Positions 1 to 11,402 of a stretch of 64,000 nt of DNA are shown here, one piece after another. Each line of letters starts with the position of its first letter. Positions within the stretch are counted from its first letter, which is position 1. The notes beneath the pieces are model-generated. The model was not told the DNA's origin. It ran no database searches and saw nothing but the letters and a program-made list of their open reading frames with translations. The stretch is from positions 1 through 64,000 of the forward strand of contig JALJCO010010226.1 of assembly GCA_023101725.1 (NCBI GenBank), written 5' to 3'. Position numbers and translations under genes: made by a program. Origin of the DNA: Atherinomorus stipes. Taxonomy: Eukaryota > Chordata > Actinopteri > Atheriniformes > Atherinidae.

Positions 1-248
1 CAAGGCACTCTAGCAGCAACTCCTTTCCCAGCTTCTGTTTCAATTTTGGCTTAAAGGGGAAATTCCACTCAAATAATTTTCTACTGACAACATTTAACGA
101 GGTCCTGTGTAAAAACTACAACATGAAGACTTTTCAAACCTGGACTCAGATGTTCTTTAGGGACTGTGGATTAATTAAAGCACCGTTTCTGATTTGTGAA
201 ACCTATAAATGAATATATGAGGAGAAAATAAGAACAAACGGGGAGAAG

Positions 249-791
249 TATGGAGTTTATTTTGTTTTTTAATAGAAATCAAGAAAAAAATAGTCTGAAA
301 GAAGAAAACAGTTTTGGATCCAAAATAAGAAATATTGAGAGAACAAATTTGCACACTGATAGCAAAAACTGATGTGATTTGAGACTAAAAGAAAATGTTT
401 TGAAGGAAAATATTTTGTAATAGAATAAATAAAAACAAATTGACATTTGGAAAATTATTTTCAAGGGAAATAAGTTCTCTCAAAAATATATTTTTTACTC
501 TCAAATATTGTTTTTTGCAATGCAAAAAAACAATATTTGAGAGTAAAAATATATTTTGAGAGAGCTTTTTCCCTTGAAAATAATTTTCCAAATGTCAATT
601 TGTTTTTATTTATTCTATTACAAAATATTTTCCTTCAAAAAACATTTTCTTTTAGTCTCAAATCACATCAGTTTTTGCTATCAGTGTGCAAATTTGTTCT
701 CTCAATATTTCTTATTTTGGATTCAAAACTGTTTTCTTCTTTCAGTTATTTTTTTTCTTGAATTCTATTAAAAACAAAACTAAACTCCATA
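249..791. repeat. Giant fold-back inverted repeat, arms about 270 bp
   Basis: Bases 249-519 and 521-791 are near-perfect reverse complements, joined at the short palindrome TTGCAATGCAA centred on base 520, so there is effectively no loop. The arms are AT-rich and contain a few mismatches and small indels. No coding potential is credible: open frames on the two strands are mirror images of one another. It looks like a palindromic MITE or an inverted duplication, but no terminal motif or target-site duplication could be recognised at the outer ends. Confidence 0.85.
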
Positions 792-1725
792 GAAGAAGAA
801 AACAAATGAGTAGGAGAAAAGGAGAACAAGTGATGAGGAGAAGAGAACAAATTAGGAAGAGAAAGAAGAGAAATTATGAGATACGAAGAGCAGGTGAGAG
901 AGAGCATGTGAAGATGAGGAGGGTCATATGATGAGTCAAAGAGAAGACAAAAGGTGAATACTGTATGAACTGTTATGTGTGAGTGCAACGAATGTGTTTT
1001 AGCAACATAATGGTCAACATTTCATTGTTGATTTTGTGGTTAATTAATTTTTTAAAAAATCTAAATAACAATTTATACACTCCATTATGTCTATTATTGC
1101 CTTTTAAAAACACATTTTTGTGGCGAAAGACTAGAAAAGCTCATCTAATTTTTTCAAATTTACACCTGGTGCAGCTCTGGGCTAAGCCCGAGGTTGTCCT
1201 TAAAGGCTGGAGACGCCCCTGGTTGTGTTCTCTTGAAAAAGCTGAAAGATGATCCCACATGCAGATGGTCTTTATTGCCGCGAATATTTAGTTTTTGTGG
1301 CACTTTATCTGAGACAGAATTAAGCTAGCTGGCTAAGCTAACTGCAAGTTTGGTAGGGTTCTGTTAGCTGAAAGCCGATCCTAAATGTCGCTGGCCATTA
1401 CTGTGTTGCCCAGAATATTGGGTGTAATGTGGCACTTTATCTGAGACAGAATTAAACATTTCATCTTGTACTTTTGAGATGATCTTTGTGTAGTTTACAA
1501 ACCATTTCCACTGGAAATCTTTTTTTTATTTAAAGCGCATGTAGTTGCTGTAAATCATGCAGTGCTGAAATTAAATTTACTTTTTTGTTTTGCTCATAAA
1601 GGGCCTAACAAGCTGTTTTTTTGTTTGTTTGTTTGTTTGTTTTTATGTGAATAATCTGAGGAAACATCATGGGTTAATAAATTAAATTCACATTCACATC
1701 TCACATTTCATTCATTCCTATTATT
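792..1725. other. AT-rich gene-free stretch with simple repeats
   Basis: A purine-rich AG tract runs from 780 to 930. A degenerate direct repeat sharing GGCACTTTATCTGAGACAG occurs near 1300 and 1432, about 132 bp apart. A (TTTG)n microsatellite lies at 1619-1642. No gene, RNA or regulatory site was recognised. Confidence 0.6.
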
Positions 1726-3060
1726 TTATTCGTCTCTTGAAGTTGTACTGAATAGGTGTTCAACATGTGTGTTTGCATAGACTATGTTCATGCATTGTGG
1801 GTCTTGGTGGGGCATTAAAACATACGTTTTAGCACAACCAGTGATGTGGCTAGCACCCCTGTAGCACCTGCATAAAACAGAAGGCTGGCGCCACCACTGC
1901 TTTGGCTCCGTCTTCAAGTCGTTTATTTCCTCTTCCAGTTGTTTATTCTCATCCTCTAAAAGATGTTTGTCCTCTAAAACTTTATTTTTCTCCAATTGGA
2001 TCTCTTTTTTTCTCCTCTTCCAGTTGCTTTCTCTTTTCCTCTAAAAGACTTTTGTCCTCTAAAACTTTATTTTTCTCCAGCTGAATCTCTTTTTTTCTCC
2101 TCTTCCAGTTGCTTCCTCTTCTCCTCTAAAAGACTTTTATCCTCTAAAACTTTATTTTTCTCCGACTGGATCTCTTTTTTCTCCTCTTCCAGTTGCTTCC
2201 TCTTCTCCTCTAAAAGACTTTCATCCTCTAAAACTTTATTTTTCTCCAACTGAATCTCTTTTTTCTCCTCTTCCAGTTGCTTCTTTTCATCCACTAAAAG
2301 ATGTTTGTCCTCTAAAACTTTATTTTTCTCCAACTGAAAGTCCTTTTTCTCCTGGTTGAATAGATTGACACTGGTTTCCATTTCAGTTTGTACTCTCTGT
2401 CTTTCCATCACCAAGTCTTTTCTCTCCTTTTCCAGTTGTTTCTTCTTCTCCTCAAGTAAATATTGGTCCCGTTCAACTTTGCTTATTTTATATTCAAGCT
2501 CAAATTTTCTCCTTTCATATGGAAGCTTTTCATTGATTTCTGTCACTTGGTTTGGATGTTTTGTCTCAGAAATTGCATTTTCCTCCAACTTGGGCCTCTT
2601 TCCCAATTTATAATGGGCTTTTAAAATCTTTCTTCCAGCCAGGGGGCTTGTCCATTTCCTTTTCCAGCTTTTTGTTGGGCGCAAAAGTTGAAAACATCAT
2701 TAGGACTGCTCATTTTTTTCCTGTGAAATTATCCTTTCACCTTTATAACCAGATATCTCTGTTTTCTGGTGTCACTTGTTGATTTTCCTCCAACTCGGGC
2801 CTCTTTCCCAATCTATAATGGGCTTTTAAAATCTTTCTTCTGGCCTGAGGGGGCTTGTTCGTCTCCTTTTCCAGCTTTTGTTGGGCGCATAATTTGAAAA
2901 CATTATTAGGACTCCTCATTTTTTCCTGTGAGATTATCCTTTCATCTTTATAGCCAGAAATATCTCTGTTTTCTGGGGTCGCTTGTTCATTTTGCTCCAA
3001 CTGTGTCTTTTTGTCCAATCTACAACAGGCTTTTAAAATGTTTCTTCCGGCCTGAGGTTT
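1726..3060 (-). pseudogene. Decayed coiled-coil gene built from tandem repeats
   Basis: Read on the minus strand, this encodes a highly charged, Glu/Lys-rich sequence with heptad character. Its first part (about 3060-2615) has three units of about 205 bp, each with the motif RRKILKAHYRLGKRPELEEN or a variant (at about 3030-3056, 2820-2848 and 2618-2645). After a linker come five units of 84-85 bp (about 2350-1910) carrying EKNKVLEDKSLLEEKRKQLE. An 84-bp unit is 28 residues, exactly four heptads. The longest frame, 2684-2067, is 205 codons. It breaks where the unit length changes from 84 to 85 bp because of a longer T run on the plus strand. The frame that resumes (1995-1726) runs into non-repetitive sequence. 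I do not recognise the family. It abuts a truncated Tc1 element at about 3090. It is probably a pseudogene or gene fragment, though a homopolymer sequencing error could explain the frameshifts. Confidence 0.55.
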
Positions 3061-3094
3061 CCCAAACAGCCGGTTTCTCCCGGACGGGATTTTT

Positions 3095-4285
<1,191 letters not shown>

Positions 4286-5336
4286 TACACAACTGCAAGT
4301 CAAACTATGCCAGGTGCAGGTGTAGTGTGCTGGACTGGGATGGCAGTAAGCTTCTGCATAGAATTACAAGAAGATATTTATTGTTGTTCTTAATTCAGTC
4401 AGAAACAATAAGCTGATCCACTCCTGCAGTTCTGTCAGTGGCTTTTCTGAATTAGATGTTTTCTTTCCCATGTTAATGAGTTACTGCTCATCCTTGTTAT
4501 TGCTGATGTTCTCATGCAGATATAGCAGGAGGACACACAGGAAAAGGCAACGTCCAGCATGAGGGAAACTTAGCCAGGTGAAGATGAGGGATTTGATTTT
4601 TTTTTTTTTTTCATGCCCAGCTTCCAAAGACTTAATCAGATACCAAGCTCCCGCCTCCCGGGCTGAATTTCAACCCCAGCCCACCCTAACGTACTTTCCG
4701 AGCACCAGAATGTCAAACATCACGCTGCTGGTGATAACTAGAGGTGAGATAAAAGCAGAGGACCAATTTCCCAATAAGATCAATCATGTATATTTTAATT
4801 AACATGTTTTATTGGTGATACATCATTTTATTATATCACTGATTAAATACAAAACTCTTCCAAAACTGCAGAGTAAAAACAATAACAGAAATTTTCTGTC
4901 TTGTTGTTTATGTTTTTTGTTTGTTTGTTTGTTTCTTTACAGTGATAAAAGCAGGACCTATTTACAAAAGATGTCTTTAAGCACAGATGGATTGTGACTT
5001 TGTCCTATTTAACAGTCCAGTAAGTTTAGGGAGAAATATTGTTTGATTTGCATGACTTTGTAATAATTCTCCATGGATATGCACAACTTCACATGCACAA
5101 GCTTTTACTCTGCAACAATCCTCACACTTTAACAAAAGCAACACGTCGCTCAGTGGGAGCCACAACAGGGTAAATGCTGCGTCTAACGGTGTTAGCAGTA
5201 TATGTACAGGCATCCAAATGCATCTGCAGGTCCTTGAAAGCCTTTTTGTCTGATTCTTACACGACAACGTTGTTAATTTTCATTCTGATGACAGATAACA
5301 TGTTTCTTAATTTGCTTAAAAAGATGCTGCTTCCAC
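4286..5336. other. 3' flank and possible 3' UTR of kcnf1
   Basis: No coding sequence was recognised. There is a T run at 4599-4612 and a (TTTG)n tract at 4918-4933. Because kcnf1 is transcribed leftwards, its 3' UTR must lie at the right end of this stretch. Confidence 0.5.
4808..4813 (-). terminator. Candidate poly(A) signal for kcnf1
   Basis: The minus strand reads AATAAA about 525 bp downstream of the kcnf1 stop codon. The distance is reasonable for a channel gene, but no transcript evidence is available. Confidence 0.25.
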
Positions 5337-6656
5337 TTATTCTCTGCTTTCTTTGCGCACTTGCCTGCCAGACTTCAGCTCCATCAGCTCTACTTCGTGC
5401 TTTGCTGCAGTCTCCAGGACTTTCTGCTTGTTGTAGAACACAACAAAATTGTTAATGATGGGGTGTATGGGCAAAGCGATGGCAATCACCCTGCAGAGGA
5501 AGCTCAGGGCTGCGTTACACTTCCCCAGAGTGGTTTTTGGGTAGATGTCTCCGTAGCCCACTGTGGTCATTGTGATGATGGCCCACCAGAAAGACTGCGG
5601 GATGCTTCTGAAGAGCGTCTCCGGGTGGCTCTGCTCCATCGTGTAGGCTAGCGCGGAGAACACGAAGATTCCCACGCCCATGTACATGAGGAGAAGCCCC
5701 AACTCTTTGAGACTCCTCTTCAGCGCATAGGTCAGAGTCTGCAGTCCGGAGGAGTGGCGCGCCAGCTTGAAAATACGCGCGATGCGCATGATGCGCAGCG
5801 CCTGGACAGCTTGCTGGACGTTGACCAGCTCCATCATGGAAGTGGTGCCGAGGTAGGTGAGGGACAGGACCACGTAGAAAGGCATGATAGCCATGAAGTC
5901 AATGATGTTCATGATGGAGAGCATGAAGCGCAACTTGTTCGGAGACGAAGCGAGACGTAACACGAACTCCGCGGTGAACCACAACATGCACGCGGTCTCG
6001 ATCGCCTCTAAGGTCGGATGCTCCACCAGCTTTCCCTCATCGTCCAGCACTTGGAGCTCCGGGATGGTGCCTATGCACATCACCACAGCTGAGACCAGGA
6101 CGGAGAGGAAGGATGCGATGGCGATTATGCGCGCTGGCAGGGACGATTCCGGCTTCTCCATCAGCTTCCATAAAAACCTCTGGCACCGCTGGGTACGCGT
6201 GACGCACTGATCCACATCCATGTCTTCCAAAATTACTTTCACTTTGTTTGCAATTTCTTTCAACTCCTCCTCCTTCTCACTCAAGTAACTTTTGCAGCAT
6301 TCATCTAAAACACTTTGGTCTATCTTCCAGAACTCCATCTCCTTAATGAAACAGATGGGACAAATGCCGCGTTTTATGTGGATTTCATCGAAGTAGTACA
6401 CATCGATGATGCACTTGAAGGCGTCAGGATCTCGGTCAAAATAAAACTCCTTTCTGTTTGGATCGAAATCATCACACAGAGAGGAGATGACTTCAGAATT
6501 CTGAGTTGAGCAGTTCACCAGCTCCGCCAGTCTGCTCTCCGGGTAGCGCTTCAAAACATCCCCGAAAAGCACCACCCTGACTCCGCCAATGTTCACAGCG
6601 ATCTCTCCATCAGCGCACAAACCACTTCTGTAATTTGGCTTCGGAACAGTCCACAT
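5337..6656 (-). CDS. kcnf1: Voltage-gated potassium channel subunit Kv5.1 (KCNF1)
   Basis: This is a single-exon 439-residue ORF, as expected because vertebrate KCNF1 is intronless. It has a T1 tetramerisation domain (about 17-115; FYFDRDPDAFKC is the Kv hallmark), then S1 (about 173-195), S2 (218-236), S3 (245-268), S4 (286-304, with R288, R291, R294, K297 and R300), S5 (318-340), the pore loop with TTVGYGD (GYG 367-369), and S6 (382-405) ending in IALPIHPIINNF. PIHP in place of the Kv PxP motif is typical of Kv5.1. Kv5.1 is an electrically silent plasma-membrane subunit that modifies Kv2 channels by co-assembly. Two features are odd. Residue 389 in S6 is Arg (codon 5490-5492) where other Kv channels have the hinge glycine. 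The C-terminal tail is about 50 residues shorter than in human KCNF1. The start is the first in-frame ATG and gives a normal N terminus. Confidence 0.96.
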   Translation of the reverse strand: MWTVPKPNYRSGLCADGEIAVNIGGVRVVLFGDVLKRYPESRLAELVNCSTQNSEVISSLCDDFDPNRKEFYFDRDPDAFKCIIDVYYFDEIHIKRGICPICFIKEMEFWKIDQSVLDECCKSYLSEKEEELKEIANKVKVILEDMDVDQCVTRTQRCQRFLWKLMEKPESSLPARIIAIASFLSVLVSAVVMCIGTIPELQVLDDEGKLVEHPTLEAIETACMLWFTAEFVLRLASSPNKLRFMLSIMNIIDFMAIMPFYVVLSLTYLGTTSMMELVNVQQAVQALRIMRIARIFKLARHSSGLQTLTYALKRSLKELGLLLMYMGVGIFVFSALAYTMEQSHPETLFRSIPQSFWWAIITMTTVGYGDIYPKTTLGKCNAALSFLCRVIAIALPIHPIINNFVVFYNKQKVLETAAKHEVELMELKSGRQVRKESRE

Positions 6657-7640
6657 TTTCTACAGTATTTAAAAGTATAATATCGTATTTTTAAATGTAA
6701 AAATAAAGCTGAATAATCAGATTAAAGCCCATTATCTTGACGCGTAAAATGTTTCTCCTCCGGTCTGTTTCTTCCACTGAGTGGCACAGCTTGAGCAGCC
6801 AGTTTTATCCAACACCTCCCATTTCTCTCTGTTCTCTCTCTCACATACACACGCGCACATGTATGCGCACTCATAGACTAGGAGAGAACAATCACATCTA
6901 TTTGCAGGCATATATTCTTGCACACAGCCTCCATTTTTCTGTAAAACAGCACAGAGAAATAAAAAGATATTGTATAATTACTATCATTATTTCTTAATAA
7001 TTAATTAAACAAATTTTAATAGATGGGCTAATCATAGAAATCATATAATTGATCTCAGTTAGATAAATAACTATAAGGTATATCTGCTTTTGATTCATGG
7101 GGAAGAATAGTTTACCATTTATTTACTTTATAGATAAATAGAAATGAAATATAAAGTCTTTCAGCAAATATGCAATGAATCAGTGAAAGTGGCAGCAGGG
7201 GCAGTGCACTCTGGTGACTGAACACTGCATAGCATTCATGGGTGAAAAGAAACTGGATAGATTTACTTAACTCTAATGTACTTTATGGACTTACTAATAA
7301 CTTTTTCCGATAAATGCTTACATTACATTCGGCACTTAAGCACATAAAATTAAAGACTTCTTCTTCTAATTTGCTACCAAAGAGATGAAAATCTGTCTAG
7401 ACTTCAACGAAAATACAAAGACCAGATAGAAAACATTTCTGATTAAGAGCTTGAGTTTTTTGTTATATATATATAAAGCAACTTTATGGATGGACAAATT
7501 GATTCCAGCCCTCTAAATGATGATTTAAAACTTCTTGATATTGATAGCACATCTCAGGTAGGTTGTACATCAGGGCTATTTAATTCGGTCCTACAGGGGC
7601 TGCAGTCCTGCAGGTTTTTAATGTCTCCATGCTCCAGCCA
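6657..7640. other. Upstream flank of kcnf1
   Basis: This AT-rich stretch must contain the kcnf1 promoter (reading leftwards), but no TATA, CCAAT or GC-box arrangement is clear enough to call. A pyrimidine and CA-rich patch lies at 6823-6866. No gene was recognised. Confidence 0.4.
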
Positions 7641-7642
7641 GT

Positions 7643-8250
7643 GGCGTGTTCTGGGTCGGAAGCCAGTTGCGCATGCGCGTGCATGTGAGGTCCGATAATA
7701 GAGAATTTATTGTTTCCATTATAGTTCTATTATGCTTCGCTATATTTCTTGTATATCACCTATACGAGATTATAGATATACGCTTTACTCTGTCATGAAG
7801 CACAAAAGCTTTCCATAGGCTGCTTGATACTGTATAACATTCATAAGGCAAACTCACTGTGGTGCACATTTCACTCAACCTACTTGAATAGGAAGACCAT
7901 TCTTCTGTCCTTCTTGGAGGCGGTGGTCAATAACCATGTTGTAAAATTTCCCTCCGGGTTTAACGTCTTCCACAATAGCAGAGTGAATGGATATTTTGGC
8001 AAGGTTAAGTCTGTCCTGTCCACAAGTATTTCTCAAGTACGTTGTAATCCTTTTAAGACAGGAAAAGGAGCGTTCTGCTGATGTGCTGGTAGCTGGGATC
8101 TTGAGCATAAGACGAAGCAACTTGTTAACTTCAGTCAGAGTGCTCTGTCGGTTATCCTCAATAAGAAGCTGTCACAGCTTGTGAAACATGTTGCAGTGAA
8201 GCGTTTGCAGCTTATTCTTTAGCTTCTGCTCATCAAAGATTGGGTACGTT
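7643..8250 (-). mobile_element. hAT transposase remnant
   Basis: The minus strand from about 8250 to 7875 encodes the C-terminal dimerisation region of a hAT transposase. The hallmark is LKIPATSTSAERSFSCLKRI followed by TYLRNTCGQDRLNLAKISIHS. An in-frame stop lies just upstream (near 8172), and the N-terminal zinc finger and catalytic regions are absent or unrecognisable. CAGTGGCGTG at about 7640-7650 resembles a hAT terminus and may be the element's 3' end. Confidence 0.75.
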
Positions 8251-8880
8251 GGCTACGTTGACTCGCTGCTAGGAAAAGCTGTACCCTTGCAAAAAGATGC
8301 AAATGATGTGTGATCCAATATCCGAAAGAAGTTGAGGTGCTCTATATCTGCACATCTTTGAGTCATGTGTAGTAGGCTATTACACTGTCAAGATGTCAGA
8401 AAGATACAGATCTGGGCATGAAAAAGTTCCGCCTTTTTCTGCCAGAAGTGGTGCAGTGATAGTGCTCTATTACTGCACTATCACTGGCTGAACGATTTGT
8501 CCCGCGAATACGTCATCAAGTGTCCAAACTTGGCGTGTGGAAACGTCCTTGTTCCAGGCGTTCATTTATGCTCTGAAATCGTTTCCCCTGGGCACACAGG
8601 TGTTTCTCTGTGTGATTGAATTAGCAGACAAGTTGCTGGTAAGTGGCTGCGGAAAGGGGAACTCTTTCATGCCCGCATCTGTATAAGCGTTTCCTCATCT
8701 CCCCAGAGAAGTCGCACCTCAAGGGACGAGAGGCAGGAATTTAAAAACAAACAAACATGCATGTCCATTTTTTTTAATACTAATGGGTGATGAAGCACTA
8801 AATTCCAAAAATAACGTTTCCACCCACGTTTCTCTCCGTTGCCTTGAGCAGACTGTGTGCTGCAAAATGCGCTGCAATTC
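8251..8880. other. Unassigned stretch, possibly hAT-derived
   Basis: No domain was recognised on either strand. A short local palindrome with AGTGATAGTGC lies around 8453-8482. The stretch probably continues the hAT remnant upstream of its C-terminal domain, but that is inference from position only. Confidence 0.3.
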
Positions 8881-8890
8881 GGTGTCTGAA

Positions 8891-9063
8891 TTTCCCGCGC
8901 TGCCCTGCGGACGTGACGTCAAATGACGCTACATCCGCAGTTTTCATACAGGAAGAAGACGGTAAATTCAAACACTGTAAACGATAGTTATGGATTCTTC
9001 TGCCGTCAGCAAACGATCCAGATCAACTGAAAGACACTAAAAAGTGTAACTACGGAGAAAAAG
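8891..9063 (+). promoter_or_regulatory. Orphan promoter-like segment with first-exon-like donor
   Basis: This CpG-rich patch holds a perfect E2F site (TTTCCCGC, 8891-8898) and a full palindromic CRE (TGACGTCA, 8914-8921). About 70 bp downstream is a 16-codon ORF (ATG at 8991, MDSSAVSKRSRSTERH), then AAAAAG followed by GTTAGT, a plausible splice donor at about 9063. It may be the first exon of an unrecognised transcript or the promoter of a degraded transposon. No following exon was identified. Confidence 0.3.
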
Positions 9064-9430
9064 GTTAGTAAACAACATTATAGCTTCAGTTTGTGCACGC
9101 TCCTGTGACGGCTTGGCTCGTGGCTGCAGTTACCTGAAGCGCCAGTCACGGCAGTTGCGGCATCTGCGAGTTTCGTTTCTTAATCTTGCCTCTAGTCCCG
9201 ATAAGTCGCGGAATCTTAAGACTTGACTGGAACTCGCTGTTTGAGACTCAGTCAGAATTTCTCAGAATTTTTTTTTTTTCTTCAGTGGCCCGAATCCTCT
9301 TCCATACAAATATAAGGCTCCTCTTGATATTATGAATGAATTCATCTTATTTCATTTTTAATCAACTGAATGCTTGTTTATAACTGCATTTTATATAATA
9401 CTGCTGAGCTTGATGGGAGGAAAGAAAAGG

Positions 9431-9939
9431 TTAAAGGTACAGTGTGTAAGAATTACTGACATATAGTGGGAAAGATGTATATTTGCTTCATATTCCAAAC
9501 ACTGTTGTGAATGTACGGTGGCTGTTAGTGGTCAAAATTCTCCCAGACATAAAGATGTTTTCATCTGTGAGTGGATCCAGTGGTCTCAGGTGTAGACTAT
9601 ACTATGGATAACTACTTTTAATGTATTTTAAGGCATTATTTATCCCCAACAGTGCTCTAACTCCCACTAAACAAAACTAGTACAGCAGTTTTAAAGTTCT
9701 CTTCACACACATTGTTTTGTCCATTCAGGGACACCATAGTAAAAATGGTGGAACAAGTATGGCAGCCTCCATGTGTTTGCACCACCAAGCAAGTTGAGTT
9801 AAATGACTCATTCTAAGAAAAGAAACACATAACAGCTGTTCTCGGGAAGAAATTACACATCAGTAGAAACAAATTTTTAAATTATATATCACATTTTTCT
9901 GCCATTGGCCTCTGAATTTGTTACAAACTGCACCTTTAA
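9431..9939. mobile_element. TTAA-ended MITE, family A, copy 1
   Basis: The element starts with TTAAAGGTACAGTGTGTAA and ends with TTACAAACTGCACCTTTAA, giving imperfect terminal inverted repeats within TTAA ends. It matches, in reverse orientation, a second copy at 21488-22023. It has no coding capacity. The TTAA target suggests a piggyBac-like mobilising transposase, which is inference. Confidence 0.75.
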
Positions 9940-11290
9940 GAAAAGAAACGATCAGGAATGAACCAAAACAGAGTGAAGAGTAGGGCAATTCAACAATTCA
10001 ATTAATATATAATTTGTATTTAAATTGCAATATGAAAATGCTGTTCCTTTCTGAGCAGGATGTGTTGGTCGTGTTAGCATCTGACAGTATCCACGATTAG
10101 GAGCTTTACTTTTTTTTGGATGTTTTTTTTTTTAAATCCCAAAAGCAGCTATGGTTGACCACAGCGGCCTGCCATTGAAGTTGCCGGTAGCAAGCACAGA
10201 CTGGGTCAGTAATCTACCAGACTGGCTATGACAGTAGGCTAACTGAACATAGGCTACACAGTTTTCCTGTTTTGTTTCCAAAGCCTCGTAATTAAAAGCT
10301 ATTTTTACCAGTTCAAGTAAAATAGATTTAAGTAATTTACATTGTGTGTATTTTTGGTGGTTTTATGAATTTGGTTATTATATTGTGTGTGTGCTTACAT
10401 CTTTTCAAAAGTGCCATAACATTAAAATTGTTGCTGTTATCATTATTGTTAGCTCACAAGGCCAGTGTCAGTTATAGAAGTGATGAGGATGTGATCAATG
10501 AGGGCCAAGAGAAGGAGATGGAAGAGGATGATATTAAAAAAGTGCTCCAGAGTTTTGCTCAGCATGAGGTGTTAGAAACACAGCCTTACTTTCTTTTTTT
10601 TTAAATTATCTGCACTGTGGCATTTCTCAGACAGGATTCTTTAATATTTCTTTAATGAAACGGGGCAGCGTTCCAGGCCCTCAGAACACTGGCACAATGT
10701 GAATGAAACACTGAAATGACAACAAAACTTAAGCAAATCCACCTCAACTGGTCTCTGTGTGGATGTGGCCTTAATTTAAACCCCACATTCAAAGCCTCAG
10801 GGACCCCCTGTGCTCTTTGGACAGACAGAGACAAGAGTCCAAGTGTTTCTAGTCCTTAAAATTTCAGAAGTGGCTGAGTTTAAATAACCAACAGAAATGA
10901 GAACCTTAGTAAAACATGCGCACTGAAAACAGGGATTCTAGTCTGACTTTCATTTGCAAAACCTTTAATGTAGTTGATTTATTGTCTCATTCTGTCAAAC
11001 GTGACTTAAAACTGATACAGTTTATGAATATTCTTGATATCTGAATATTTTTTCCTGTTTGAATTTTATGACTTTTTGAATTTGATCACAATAATTGTAG
11101 CTTTGCATTGATAAAAAGATCAACAGTATACTCTCTTTTTACAATGAATCCCTGAAAAACATTGCTAATTTTTTATGTAGATTGTCCTTCAGCTCCATTT
11201 GCAGCTCATCTAAGTGTGTTGTCAAAATTATTTACACCTTAATCCCAAAATTCGTGTCCACCTGCTCAAGAGAAAAGTTGGAAGTCATCA
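9940..11290. other. Gene-free stretch with a fold-back element fragment
   Basis: Bases 10530-10568 match the inner arm of the large fold-back element at 58534-59411 (shared AAAAAAGTGCTCCAGAG). Otherwise this is AT-rich sequence without recognised genes. Confidence 0.5.
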
Positions 11291-11310
11291 TATTGAGGGT
11301 GCGGACGTGT

Positions 11311-11316
11311 TTTATT
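11311..11316 (-). terminator. Poly(A) signal of atp6v1c2
   Basis: AATAAA on the minus strand, 86 bp past the stop codon. Its position suggests a short 3' UTR ending near 11290. Confidence 0.55.
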
Positions 11317-11402
11317 TGACCGGTGAAGGTAGGTGTGCTTCTGGCTTTCTGAGGCTGCAGCGTGGGCGACGAGCCCCTCCGTGCTTTGTCGTCACGTTGC
11401 TG

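Noticed and set aside
279..771. Phe/Leu-rich frames on both strands
   Set aside because: Mirror images from the inverted repeat, AT-rich, no domain.
8719..8922. A 67-codon minus-strand frame
   Set aside because: No domain; it overlaps the CpG-rich promoter-like patch and is probably chance.
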